Positions 1 to 9,555 of a stretch of DNA of 64,000 bases are shown in pieces (positions within the stretch are counted from its first letter, which is position 1; the number at the start of each line of letters is the position of its first letter). The notes below the pieces were generated by a model. The model was not told the DNA's origin. It saw only the letters and a list, made by a program, of their open reading frames with translations, and ran no database searches. The position numbers were made by a program, and so were the translations under genes. Source of the stretch: Myroides guanonis (GTDB lineage: Bacteria; Bacteroidota; Bacteroidia; Flavobacteriales; Flavobacteriaceae); the NCBI RefSeq assembly GCF_900114085.1, contig NZ_FORU01000011.1, positions 1-64,000 on the forward strand. The letters are read 5' to 3'.

Positions 1-249
1 GCTGTAGCCGAGAGGGTCAATGGAATCATAAAAGGTGAATTTGATTTAAATTATTCAAATCTGGGATATCAAAAAACAAAACAGATACTAAAGGATAACA
101 TAGAGGCATATAATAGTCTTAGACCACATAATAGTTGTGACAATTTAACCCCGAACCAAGCTCATTTAGAAAAGGGTTTTTTAACCAAGAGATGGAAGAA
201 CTATTACAAGATAAAACAACTAAAAAAAGAAGATGTACAGCAATCTTAG
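1..249 (+). CDS. IS3-family transposase OrfB, C-terminal fragment (cut by window edge)
   Basis: The reading frame is open from base 1 to the TAG at 247-249 and encodes the last 82 residues of an integrase-core (rve, DDE) transposase. The start reads AVAERVNGIIKGEF, which matches the segment of IS3-family OrfB around the third catalytic acid, the Glu of the AER/AEN motif. It is followed by the typical YNSLRPH motif and the P-N-Q-A-H/L-E ending. The enzyme would cut and join the insertion sequence ends. The rest of the element lies outside the window to the left, so I cannot say whether the copy is intact; the C-terminal part shown has no frameshift. Confidence 0.85.
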   Translation, partial: AVAERVNGIIKGEFDLNYSNLGYQKTKQILKDNIEAYNSLRPHNSCDNLTPNQAHLEKGFLTKRWKNYYKIKQLKKEDVQQS

Positions 250-264
250 GACTACTAAATTACA

Positions 265-303
265 TGTACAGTTATAAGCAGGATTAATAACAATAACTGT
301 ACA
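265..303. repeat. 11-bp perfect inverted repeat next to IS end
   Basis: The arms TGTACAGTTAT (265-275) and ATAACTGTACA (293-303) are exact reverse complements around a 17-base loop. They lie 16 bases after the transposase stop codon. The motif may be part of the right end of the insertion sequence or a terminator-like hairpin. The exact IS boundary cannot be fixed without the left end. Confidence 0.6.
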
Positions 304-342
304 GCTATACTAGGACGAGACACCTCCATATATTTCATAGAC

Positions 343-397
343 TTTGAGTGGACCTTGAGTGGACTTTCAGTGGACCTTGAATGGACCCTGAGCACAC
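343..397. repeat. 11-bp tandem repeat array, five units
   Basis: Five head-to-tail 11-bp units run from 343 to 397: TTTGAGTGGAC, CTTGAGTGGAC, TTTCAGTGGAC, CTTGAATGGAC and a diverged CCTGAGCACAC. The array is non-coding and starts about 40 bases past the inverted repeat at the IS end. The period is close to one DNA helical turn and is shared with the array at 62236-62367, though the unit sequences differ. Confidence 0.8.
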
Positions 398-407
398 TTT
401 TACAAAA

Positions 408-454
408 ATACCCTAGCTTCGGCTATAAAGCTGACTTGGGTTTTAGCAGGGTAT
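408..454. other. Hairpin with 7-bp closing arms; rest of 250-785 non-coding
   Basis: ATACCCT (408-414) pairs with AGGGTAT (448-454), and an AGC-TTCG-GCT mini-hairpin lies inside. A 12-bp palindrome CTTTATATAAAG follows near 484-495. Otherwise the stretch from 250 to 785 has no credible gene. It holds the IS edge, the 11-bp array and this structured patch, and looks like degenerate DNA downstream of a mobile element. Confidence 0.4.
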
Positions 455-587
455 GTTCTATATATTATAACCGATAGCCTCCTTTATATAAAGAGGAACT
501 TATTTGTTTTTCAAATGGTGGACTATAAAAAAACATTCTAAACGTACTCCTTATATATAGTAGCCGTTTTAGCATACACTTTGTAAT

Positions 588-610
588 AACTAAACCTAGT
601 TAGTTTTTTT
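588..610 (+). terminator. Weak rho-independent terminator-like hairpin
   Basis: AACTAA (588-593) and TTAGTT (600-605) form a short stem followed by a T run to 610 on the + strand. The stem is only six AT-rich pairs, and no + strand gene besides the transposase lies upstream, so this is a tentative call. Confidence 0.3.
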
Positions 611-785
611 AAACGCACTCATAGATGGTGCGTCAAACAAGTACAAGGAAATACCTAGAATAAAACTCTATCAACAAAACCCTTAACCAATACGACTCTC
701 TAATAATAAAATTCAAAACTCAAGCCACAATAAGTACCAGGATTAAAAAGATCAAACTACATAATTAATAACAAAACATATGAAA

Positions 786-2654
786 TCACATATCACGTAT
801 TATCTCATCTAAACTATCTGAACGACTTAATCCCATCTTTTTACGAATATGATATCTTGTTCTTATTAAACTTTGATGACTTATATTTAAAAGATTTATA
901 ATTTCATCATTACTCATTTTAACCATAATGTAAATACAGACCCTAACTTCTGTTTTGGTCAACTCTGGATATCTAAAACGAAGTGTTTTCAAAAAGCCGG
1001 GATGTATCTTAATAAACACCTCTTTAAACTGCTCCCAATCTTTCTCTTGGTTTCGCTTACTGCGTATAATTTTCTGTAAGTCCACAACAACTCTTTCCGC
1101 ATCAACATCCTTAATTATATCTTCAATTTCATTTAGCAAATCGTTTTTAGAAAGCAATTGTAAATTTATAGCTGTTAACTTTCTATTTTTAAGTTCAATT
1201 TCTAAATCGTATTGTTTAGATTGCAATAATCGCAGCTCTTTATTTGCTTCTTTCTCAAACTCATATTGTTGTATTTGTAATGTCTGTAAATCATTGTTAG
1301 ACTTCAACTCTTGTTCGTATTGCTCTGATTGTAACTTTTGGATTTCTTGTTCTGCCTTAACCTTCTCTTCTAACCTTCTATTTTCAATTCTACTAATTTG
1401 ATACGACTTATTTTTATGGCGATATAAAAACCAAATAAACACAGCAATAGACATAACTGAACCAATGCTAAACAAATAAATATAAAATTGTTTATTATGT
1501 TTTTCTTCTTCAATTACCTTTTCATACTCGAATTGCTTAAATTGATTCTCATATTTCATAGATTGAATCCTATTCTTCACTTCTTCGCCTTGTATACTAT
1601 CTTTAATGCGATAGTAATGCTTTAGATAAGAATGTGCTTGTTCGAAATTTTTACGCTCCAGAAAAATATTTGAAATAACTTCTAAATTCTCATAATCCAC
1701 CTGAAGGTCCTCCTGTGTCTCATATCCTTTGAGATAGTATTTTAATGCCTGACTATAATCTTCATCTTTGGCAAATATTGCTCCGTAATGCAACTGTATA
1801 TGCTTTTGTAATTTTTCATTATCAAAATATGATGCTAATTCATTAGCTCTACTTAAATAGTCTTTTGAAATTCCAGAGTTTCCTTGAAGATGCTCTACAT
1901 CTGACAAAAACATCAAAACAGTGATAGTCGAAAAAGTATCCTTTACGGATTCAAACGTCTCTAACGATACCAATAACTGTTTTCGAGCCTCATCGTACTT
2001 CTCTTGTTTTAAAAGTATTTTACTAACATTTGTATAATAAACAGCCTTATCTATCGGCTCATTTTTCTTACTAAATATCTCATAAGCTTTTTCATAATAA
2101 TTAAGCGCTTGTTCGATATCATCTAATCTAAAATATATTCCAGCCAACTTGTTGTATACAGCTGCTAGTCCCCTTTTATTCTCACTCTTCTCAATAAGAC
2201 TAGAAGCTTTTAAGAGGTAATCCATACTAAGAGGTAAATTTCTTTCAGCGGAATAGTAAACACCTAACTCATAATTAATCTGTGCTTTCAACTCTATATC
2301 TTGAGAATTAACAGAATAATCCGATGCCCTTTCTAAAAAAAACAGAATACTGTCTCTTTCTTTCCTATAATTTACCCTATCTCCAATTGCTCTATAAAGA
2401 TTTGAATAAGCTAAATGCACTGAATCCTTTTTCTCCTTTTTCGTTTTTATATAAAACTTAGAAATTTCTATATCCGCACGATTCAGATCATATTTTAATA
2501 ATGAATCTAAAACACCTATATACTCTTCATTAACACTCTTCTCCTTTTGATATTGAGTTTTATAAATAAAATAAGACACTAACGCCCCAACAGTACCAAT
2601 TGCAACTATTAGAATTACAACTCTTTTTATTTGTTTTACTCTATTTAAATACAT
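786..2654 (-). CDS. TPR-repeat membrane protein with C-terminal LuxR-like HTH
   Basis: A 622-residue protein. The N-terminus has a membrane-spanning or signal-anchor segment at about 12-30. TPR helices follow from about 75 to 370, with motifs such as AAVYNKLAGIYFRLDDIEQA and EQALNYYEKAYEIF. A second transmembrane helix lies at about 390-411, then a Gln/Glu-rich coiled coil to about 500. The C-terminal 65 residues (ELTKTEVRVCIYIMVKMSND, then a helix containing HQSLIRTRYHIRKKMG) form a LuxR/GerE-like DNA-binding fold. This is the common Bacteroidota TPR-HTH architecture, thought to join extracytoplasmic TPR sensing to a cytoplasmic DNA-binding tail. The ATG is preceded by a GAGG motif. Its target genes are not evident here; the next gene is 275 bp away. 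Confidence 0.8.
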   Translation of the reverse strand: MYLNRVKQIKRVVILIVAIGTVGALVSYFIYKTQYQKEKSVNEEYIGVLDSLLKYDLNRADIEISKFYIKTKKEKKDSVHLAYSNLYRAIGDRVNYRKERDSILFFLERASDYSVNSQDIELKAQINYELGVYYSAERNLPLSMDYLLKASSLIEKSENKRGLAAVYNKLAGIYFRLDDIEQALNYYEKAYEIFSKKNEPIDKAVYYTNVSKILLKQEKYDEARKQLLVSLETFESVKDTFSTITVLMFLSDVEHLQGNSGISKDYLSRANELASYFDNEKLQKHIQLHYGAIFAKDEDYSQALKYYLKGYETQEDLQVDYENLEVISNIFLERKNFEQAHSYLKHYYRIKDSIQGEEVKNRIQSMKYENQFKQFEYEKVIEEEKHNKQFYIYLFSIGSVMSIAVFIWFLYRHKNKSYQISRIENRRLEEKVKAEQEIQKLQSEQYEQELKSNNDLQTLQIQQYEFEKEANKELRLLQSKQYDLEIELKNRKLTAINLQLLSKNDLLNEIEDIIKDVDAERVVVDLQKIIRSKRNQEKDWEQFKEVFIKIHPGFLKTLRFRYPELTKTEVRVCIYIMVKMSNDEIINLLNISHQSLIRTRYHIRKKMGLSRSDSLDEIIRDM

Positions 2655-2799
2655 TTTATCCTCATTATTAAATTTCCTAGTAGGACTTTTTATTTTCCAA
2701 AAACCACATAACAGCGGTCTAATAGCTACCTATAGTACTATTCATATTAAAACAGAGCGTAATATACTATATTTTCCATGTTCAAAAGAATCTAACAAA

Positions 2800-2831
2800 A
2801 AAAGAGGCCCATCTAAAAGACAGCCTCTTTT
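2800..2831 (-). terminator. Rho-independent terminator of the giant T9SS gene
   Basis: AAAAGAGGC (2800-2808) and GCCTCTTTT (2823-2831) form a nine-pair stem with a 14-base loop. Read on the - strand it is followed by seven T residues, so it ends transcription from the gene stopping at 2929. Confidence 0.75.
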
Positions 2832-2928
2832 CAACATTCAACCAATCTTAATATTAAAACGAATATGTAATTAAAATATGTTCAAAAACCTCATTCGTAT
2901 CCTCTTAAAATATCATTTCGAAAACACA

Positions 2929-5900
2929 TTATTTATTCACCTGTACCCATCCTGTTCTTTCTTTGTTATTAGCTATAACAATATAATAGTAAGTACCATC
3001 TGGTAAAACATTTCCATTCCTATCCTGTCCATTCCACTGATCGGTATACCCATACCCAAAAGTATAAACTTCAACTCCGTATCGATTGTAAATTTTTAAA
3101 CTCATTACTCCATGTCCACTTAAATCAAAATTATCATTAAGTCCATCTCCGTTAGGTGAAATTCCTTTTTGTATTGGACAGTCTTCATAATCTATAGAAA
3201 AACTACTTTCATCTACACACAATCCATCTTCAGAACGAGCATACACATAAATTGTTCTAGGTTTTTCGATTTTTCTTCCAGGAAACAACTCATCACCCTT
3301 CCCATTTGGTTCGGTATAATATCTATTGAAATCTGAAAGAGGTTTTAATTCATACAATTCACACTTTAAAGTTCTATCTTCAAAATTATCAGCTATTATT
3401 TTAGCTGTAATTGTGACAGTAAACTTTGTCTCTTCAAAGCACCCCTCTTCATTATTCAATTGCAAGAAATAAATACTATTTTCTCCAACATTAGTCAATA
3501 CATCTCCTTCTTTATACTTTTCCCCCATTCCCCCTGCTTGAGTAAAATAATCTCCATTCGCTGTAGGAAAAATATATTCTCCACATACTGCAACATCATT
3601 TATCTTTCCTGGTAAATCACCTGGACTAACAATAATAGGAATCGTAAACAGTTCTGAACAACCAGTTTTTTTATTTAATATTAGCATATATAAACTTGTG
3701 GATTCTGGTCTTTTTCCAAATGAATATTTCTTAGAATCTTCAATTTTATTCTCAGCTAAATCAGCATCTGCTTGGCTCTTATAATACTCAACTTCATAAT
3801 CACTTCTTTCAACATCCTTAAACATATTTTCCTCAACCATAGTAAGATCAACAATAATATCATTTAGTGATTGTCTGCATATAACAATATCATCAGCCGA
3901 ATGGACCATTTTCGAAATAGAAGGATACATTTCCACCAAAATTGTCCCTGATGATTCACATTCCAATTCCGCAAATCTCACTAAAACCTTATATTCTCCG
4001 GAATCAGTAACTACGAGATTCGAATCAGTCGCTCCTGGGACTATAACCCCATCTTTATACCACTCTATTTCTGTCTTTAACTCATCAGATAAAACAATTC
4101 CTGATTCAATAATCACAGAATCTCCCTCACATAGTGCATTATTTGTATCAATCAACAAATCGGCCCCTAAATCCAAATTACCGATATCAAAGCTTCCTCC
4201 TTTAAAAAACACCGCCGATGAATGGGCTACTACTGGACAAAAATCCATTACCGCAAGTTTAATATGATATTTTCTCCCTGGAATTACAGCAATTGTTTTA
4301 GATTTCATAGCCTCCGTAAACCCAATAAAATCGATTGGCGCCTCTAACGGATTATCAACCCCTTTATCATAGTGCTTCCAATAATATTCCTCATTTCTGC
4401 TATCACATGAAATCCCAGACTTCTTAGCATCTCTAATGGTATTCACGGCAACTGCTGTTTCGGTCCCCTCAACCTTTGCTAAGTTTTGACCTCTACCTGT
4501 TTTAGTATCTACCAACCATGCTGCGAAAAGAGCAGCATTGCTACAAGCGTAGGAACATCCCGAAGCATAACTATTCGATGCAAATAAGTAATCGAATTGT
4601 ATTGAATCCTTTATAGGAATAAAATCAAATTCTAGTTGTGTAACCCTCATAACTGGGTTAGGGGAATAAGCCATAGGATGTCCACCCGCATCATTAATTG
4701 CTTCTTTCAAATCATCATCACCTCCCCATCTAAAATTATTGGTTCCTCTTTCACTAAATTGACCTCTGAATGGCCCAGGAACGAATTCTACCTCATTCGT
4801 AGACAACACTATTCCTTCTTCAAAAGGAAATATTGAATTTTCTTTACTAAAATACCCCAATGTATTCATAGTCTTTGTTGCTGCACTACCGTCCCCTACC
4901 TTATACTGCACATTACTCACTAGATTACACTCTGATTTAATCAAAACTGATTTCACCAATTCTTCTTCATTGTACTTTTCATTATTCGGACTCACTTTAA
5001 TTGCCAAATCACCAGAAGCCGTGGTAATACATACATTAAACAAATAATCTGAAAAGGCTGTTGAACTTCCAAAACGCACATAGTATTTTTTACCTGGAAC
5101 CAAATCTCTCAACATCCAATAATTACTTGCACTTTGTGAAAAACTTCCATAACAGCCTAAAGAATTAGTCATACTTACACAAGGCTGATCATATATTTCG
5201 GCATAAATACTTGGTACCGAACTACCTGAAATACTCCCAAAATCCATCAATTCCAATTTATGCGAAGAAGCAAGCGCAGTAAACTCAAACCAAGCATCTG
5301 TTTTACCAGCATATCCATTATTACAACTAGATTTAGGATTTGCTGAACTCGTAGCACCGTTAAGAGTTCCCGAAACAGTTTTTACACACTCTAATGTAGT
5401 ATTTACAGGTATATTAATAGCCCCTGAACACTCGTCATTCCCAGCAACACTAGTTGCTGTGTTTAACGGTGTAGACCAATCACTTTTAGTTAATTTGTCC
5501 GAACACTTTCCTCTAACATAAATAGTATAAGGTACCCCTGGATTAAGACCAGTTATTGAAGTCTTAGGAGTTCCAGTAACAACTGTTGTTTTTAAAGGGA
5601 TTGAAGTTTCATCTTTTCCATAATCCACAACTATAACCTCCCATTCATCAACACCTCCATTTTGTTGCCACTCAATATTTATGCTAGTTGAAGTCGTACC
5701 AGTTACGGTTACGTAATAAGGTTCTGGACAATTTTCTACCTTTTTTAAAGAAACATCATCTAAGTAAACATAACAAGAACTCATCGCATTAACATGCCAT
5801 GCCAAATTCACATCTCCAGGAACTCCTTTGAAGAAAACCACTCCTTCTTTCCAATTCGCTTCTTTATAGATCTTAGTCGGTAAAAGGGTAGTGTTAAAAT

Positions 5901-8283
5901 CTACAACATTCGTTCCATTAGAAGACAATAATATCTCAAAAGAACTATTTTGGGAAGCTATGGCACTAGTTTTATAATAATATTTTAAAACATAATCTTC
6001 TGCTTCCATTTTGAATGTAGGAGAAATTAACCAATCGTCATTTTGTTTTCCTGCAGCACCATAAAAATACATACACTGCTTACCTGTTTTCACACCACTA
6101 GTATAAGTACGCCATATATAACTACCTGTTGGTGAAGTAGAATCCCCATTTCCATCTACAATAGTCCAGCATCTATACGTTTTAACCGATTCTTCAAAAC
6201 CTTCTTCAAACGGAATGTCATAAACACTACAGCTAGTAGTAAATCTAAAAGGACCTTGCCAAATACTTTTTTTCCCATTTGCACAATCTGTACGCACATA
6301 AAATTCATAGTCGGTATTTGGTTCTAAAGAATCACCATTAAACTCTTTAGATACAATATTCTCTTTTTTATTTGCTACAACACCAGCAGTCGCAGGTACT
6401 TTTCCACCTGTTTTTTGCACATAATATTCCCATCCTTTGGCTCCAAAATCATCTTCCCAATAAATGGTAGCTTCGTCTTTCTCCAAATCTTTCACCCCCA
6501 ATTTGATTGGCTCCGCACAATCCATCACCTCCTCAATAAACACATTATCTATTGATAATTGAGTCGCAGTAGCGCTAGTAATACGCCAAGCTATATTTAC
6601 ATCACCATCTACACCAGATATAAAGACAATTTCCTCAATCCAATCACTTCCATATTTATACTTTTCCTTAGGTACTACTATAGTAGAAAACTTATCTACG
6701 TTAACACCTGCTTTTGACAACAAAACCTCAAATTCATAATCGTATGAAGCTACTGCACCCGTTTTATAATGATATTTTAATCTATAGGTTTTGTTTTTTT
6801 CAAATAACATTGTTGGTGAAACTAACCAGTCATCTTGTAGTTGCCCACCCACTCTAGCGGTACCATTAAACCACATTCCACTTATCCCTTCATAGGAAAT
6901 ACTATGAGCCTTCCAGATATTATTACTCGTAGGACTAATTGCATCTTGATTTCCATCAATAATGGTCCAGCAATAAATCGTTTTTGAGTCTGGATTAAAA
7001 CCCTCCCAAAGCGGTGTTTTTAAAACAGCACATGAAGTTCTAAATTTAAAAGGTCCCGACCATTCCCCTAACAATCCATTTCCACAATTTGTTCGTGCAT
7101 AAAATTCATATTCTGTATTGGTGTCTAATAAGCTACCATTATTTTCCTTTGAAATAACAACCTCTTTATTATTCGAGACAATACCTGAAGCTGGTGGGGC
7201 TCCGCCTGATTTTTGCACAGCATATTCCCATTTACTCCCAAAGTCATCACTCCAAAAAATAGTAGCACCATCGGACTTTACATCTTTAACACCTAGTTGT
7301 ACAGGTTCTGGACAAGCGATTTCTTCCAAAAAGAGATTGTCGATTCCTAAAGAAACAGGAGATGCTATCTCATTTTTTATATGCCATCCAATATTAACTT
7401 CTCCTTTAGTTTTTCCAATTACAATTTTTTCTTCATTCCAGACACCTCCATTATTTAAATGATCTTTCTTATATAGTAATATTTTTTTAAAATCCTTAGG
7501 CTCTATTCCTTCCTCAGATAAGACAACATTAAAACTACTCTTATAAGCTACACTTGTTATAAAATTATATTTTAATCTATAATATTTAGTATCATCCAAC
7601 TGAAAAGAAGGAGACACTAAAAAATCATTGAAAGGCCCAGCAGCAACTCCTCCAATAAAAATCAAATATTGATTCCCTTCATAAGGAGCTGTATCAAAAC
7701 TGTTGTTTACTCTCCATATTTTACTAGTATTTGAAGGAGCTATCGACTTGTTATTCTTATCTATAACAGTCCAACATCCAAGAGTTGATGAAGTTGCATT
7801 AAAACCTTCCCAATATGGTAGTGGTTGTACGTCACATAATGTTTTAAAATGAATAGGTCCTATCCATTCAGTTGTTGAGCTTCCTTCACAATAAGTACTC
7901 AACCAAAATTCATATTCTACATTAGGCATTAAGGAGCCCCCCCCAACACCACTTACATTAGTAATTGTAATTGAATTAGTTTTAACAATAGTCCCACTCC
8001 CGGTAGGTTTTGTACCTCCAGCAGCTAATTGGACATGGTATTGCCAACTCGAGTTAGCAGGATCATTCCATACAAACGTAACTTTATCCTTCTCTAAATT
8101 TTTATACGTGATTTCTTTAATATTGGGAGGTGTGCAAGTATTAACCATGTTAGCCTTATACAATTGCTCTAGGATCCATTCATTTCCTAAATGTCTACTA
8201 AAAGAATATACCTCTAATTGCTGAAAGGAATAAGCTAAAGCCATTACAAACAATAGTATGAAAGTGTATTTATTTTTCATCAT
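2929..8283 (-). CDS. Giant T9SS-secreted modular protein (FN3 repeats, choice-of-anchor L, type B sorting domain)
   Basis: About 1784 residues. A signal peptide covers about 1-27. FN3-like modules and beta-sandwich (MAM/cleaved-adhesin-like) modules alternate three times between about 50 and 850: each FN3 starts C-x-E/P-P-x-x-L/I-x-V-K-D and ends in a paired Cys, and each sandwich carries W-EGF and CWTIVDGN-type motifs. A fourth FN3 (about 860-960), a PPC-like domain and a choice-of-anchor L domain (about 1100-1320, FDYLFASNSYASGC) follow, then Ig-like segments. The last 85 residues (ISPNGDGLNDNF to the end) are the gliding-motility-associated type B T9SS sorting signal. The role is probably surface adhesion or substrate binding. 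The frame extends two codons further to a TTG; I prefer the ATG at 8283, or the next ATG at 8280. Confidence 0.85.
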   Translation of the reverse strand: MMKNKYTFILLFVMALAYSFQQLEVYSFSRHLGNEWILEQLYKANMVNTCTPPNIKEITYKNLEKDKVTFVWNDPANSSWQYHVQLAAGGTKPTGSGTIVKTNSITITNVSGVGGGSLMPNVEYEFWLSTYCEGSSTTEWIGPIHFKTLCDVQPLPYWEGFNATSSTLGCWTVIDKNNKSIAPSNTSKIWRVNNSFDTAPYEGNQYLIFIGGVAAGPFNDFLVSPSFQLDDTKYYRLKYNFITSVAYKSSFNVVLSEEGIEPKDFKKILLYKKDHLNNGGVWNEEKIVIGKTKGEVNIGWHIKNEIASPVSLGIDNLFLEEIACPEPVQLGVKDVKSDGATIFWSDDFGSKWEYAVQKSGGAPPASGIVSNNKEVVISKENNGSLLDTNTEYEFYARTNCGNGLLGEWSGPFKFRTSCAVLKTPLWEGFNPDSKTIYCWTIIDGNQDAISPTSNNIWKAHSISYEGISGMWFNGTARVGGQLQDDWLVSPTMLFEKNKTYRLKYHYKTGAVASYDYEFEVLLSKAGVNVDKFSTIVVPKEKYKYGSDWIEEIVFISGVDGDVNIAWRITSATATQLSIDNVFIEEVMDCAEPIKLGVKDLEKDEATIYWEDDFGAKGWEYYVQKTGGKVPATAGVVANKKENIVSKEFNGDSLEPNTDYEFYVRTDCANGKKSIWQGPFRFTTSCSVYDIPFEEGFEESVKTYRCWTIVDGNGDSTSPTGSYIWRTYTSGVKTGKQCMYFYGAAGKQNDDWLISPTFKMEAEDYVLKYYYKTSAIASQNSSFEILLSSNGTNVVDFNTTLLPTKIYKEANWKEGVVFFKGVPGDVNLAWHVNAMSSCYVYLDDVSLKKVENCPEPYYVTVTGTTSTSINIEWQQNGGVDEWEVIVVDYGKDETSIPLKTTVVTGTPKTSITGLNPGVPYTIYVRGKCSDKLTKSDWSTPLNTATSVAGNDECSGAINIPVNTTLECVKTVSGTLNGATSSANPKSSCNNGYAGKTDAWFEFTALASSHKLELMDFGSISGSSVPSIYAEIYDQPCVSMTNSLGCYGSFSQSASNYWMLRDLVPGKKYYVRFGSSTAFSDYLFNVCITTASGDLAIKVSPNNEKYNEEELVKSVLIKSECNLVSNVQYKVGDGSAATKTMNTLGYFSKENSIFPFEEGIVLSTNEVEFVPGPFRGQFSERGTNNFRWGGDDDLKEAINDAGGHPMAYSPNPVMRVTQLEFDFIPIKDSIQFDYLFASNSYASGCSYACSNAALFAAWLVDTKTGRGQNLAKVEGTETAVAVNTIRDAKKSGISCDSRNEEYYWKHYDKGVDNPLEAPIDFIGFTEAMKSKTIAVIPGRKYHIKLAVMDFCPVVAHSSAVFFKGGSFDIGNLDLGADLLIDTNNALCEGDSVIIESGIVLSDELKTEIEWYKDGVIVPGATDSNLVVTDSGEYKVLVRFAELECESSGTILVEMYPSISKMVHSADDIVICRQSLNDIIVDLTMVEENMFKDVERSDYEVEYYKSQADADLAENKIEDSKKYSFGKRPESTSLYMLILNKKTGCSELFTIPIIVSPGDLPGKINDVAVCGEYIFPTANGDYFTQAGGMGEKYKEGDVLTNVGENSIYFLQLNNEEGCFEETKFTVTITAKIIADNFEDRTLKCELYELKPLSDFNRYYTEPNGKGDELFPGRKIEKPRTIYVYARSEDGLCVDESSFSIDYEDCPIQKGISPNGDGLNDNFDLSGHGVMSLKIYNRYGVEVYTFGYGYTDQWNGQDRNGNVLPDGTYYYIVIANNKERTGWVQVNK

Positions 8284-8380
8284 AATCAAAATATAAATAT
8301 TAGTTGTTTTCCCAACAGCTTATTTTCTCATAACAAACACCTAGTAAATGTGTTTATATAAACAGCTATTGCAATTCAAC

Positions 8381-8413
8381 CAAAGATATAGACATTATGA
8401 TATTTTAAGCAAA
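8381..8413 (-). promoter_or_regulatory. Bacteroidota-type promoter for the giant T9SS gene
   Basis: Read on the - strand, TTTG (8413-8410) is followed after 21 bases by TATCTTTG (8388-8381), an exact match to TAnnTTTG. This places the transcript start about 90 bases before the ATG at 8283. Confidence 0.6.
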
Positions 8414-8698
8414 TATTAACAATGCCTAAATACTGCATGTTAACTAACACTTATTCTTTAACATACCCCACAAAAATATTGATTACCAGATACTTGTAAT
8501 TTTACAATAATACCTATAAATTTATAATTACAAGAAATACGAGAGAGACTCCTCACTAATAGTTAACAGTAAATAAAATTTACCAACAGTACAATAGACT
8601 GATAACTTAATAGAAAAAATAATTAGCAATTAGAATAAACAAATTTTTAAAACTAATGGAATCATTCTACTAATTACTATAGAAGCTTCATGGGTAGG
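8414..8698. other. Non-coding spacer
   Basis: AT-rich spacer between the giant secreted-protein gene and the acetyltransferase gene. I see no open frame of note, no strong hairpin and no repeat in it. Confidence 0.5.
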
Positions 8699-9463
8699 TT
8701 ATAAAAGGTACCTCATCCAGACATTGGGTTCAATATAGATTCCATTTTGAACAGTTAAATCAACCTGAATAGGATTTAACAAAAAAGGAAGTATATAATT
8801 TCCTGAACTTTGAAAACATAAATTCGTCCATAGCTCCCATTCTCGAATACTTCCTGAAACATACATGGATCTTTCACATACTCTAACTATTTCTGCTCCA
8901 TTCTTCACATGTGTACGAATCCAAGCATCGTATGGCAACCCAATTTCATTGGTCCATTTAATATAAGACTCCATAGGTATAAGAGGAAACTGACTTTTTT
9001 GATTCGGACGAATAGGAAGTATAAAAGACTTAAAGTTCTTTGACAAAGCAATATTCTTCATACACACTATCAACTGACTACTAATTCCTTTTCCTTGATA
9101 TTCTTTATTCAGTCCTATTTGTAAAGCGCATAATGCATTTGGTTCAATGCCTTTTTCTCTATCTAAGAAAGCTTTCTCCAATGCCCAATCCCAACCACCA
9201 TCAGGTAAATAAGCATTCTCTTCTTTTGATAAATGTAAAGGTACACAATTACCATTCCCAACAACTTTCTCCCCATTTATCAAAAAGAACTGATATTCAG
9301 GAAATTCAGAATACAATCGTTCCCAATATTGCTGATTAATTGTATCTGCCAATATGTAATCAGGCCAAATACTAAATGCATCAACTTGAGCATTCAAGTT
9401 TTTACCTCGAAAAACGTCTATTTCGGAAAGAGTTTTAAAAGTATATGTATGCTGATTAGCCAT
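8699..9463 (-). CDS. GNAT-family N-acetyltransferase-like protein
   Basis: A 254-residue soluble protein. The central segment (about 112-140) reads LCALQIGLNKEYQGKGISSQ, which fits GNAT motif A: a beta strand and then the Q-x-x-G-x-G acetyl-CoA pyrophosphate loop. An expected helix follows (LIVCMKNIAL). The N-terminal third contains the VVGNGNCVPL strand typical of the motif before it. The residues after about 190 are longer than a minimal GNAT and may form a substrate-binding extension. The acceptor substrate cannot be predicted. It stands alone: the DMT transporter gene upstream ends 92 bases before it on the same strand. Confidence 0.7.
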   Translation of the reverse strand: MANQHTYTFKTLSEIDVFRGKNLNAQVDAFSIWPDYILADTINQQYWERLYSEFPEYQFFLINGEKVVGNGNCVPLHLSKEENAYLPDGGWDWALEKAFLDREKGIEPNALCALQIGLNKEYQGKGISSQLIVCMKNIALSKNFKSFILPIRPNQKSQFPLIPMESYIKWTNEIGLPYDAWIRTHVKNGAEIVRVCERSMYVSGSIREWELWTNLCFQSSGNYILPFLLNPIQVDLTVQNGIYIEPNVWMRYLL

Positions 9464-9555
9464 GATTTAAAGTTTTGAATATTTTATAGATAGCTAAGTT
9501 ACACAACCTATTTTATTAACATATTTAAGGTATTTAAACACTTAAATAACACTTC

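Noticed and set aside
343-397. CRISPR-like repeats
   Set aside because: Units are contiguous without unique spacers and too short. The same holds for the arrays at 61303, 62131 and 62236.
955-1401. 148-codon Ser/Cys/Phe-rich open frame on the + strand
   Set aside because: Antisense to the coiled-coil part of the TPR-HTH gene; low-complexity composition typical of a shadow frame.
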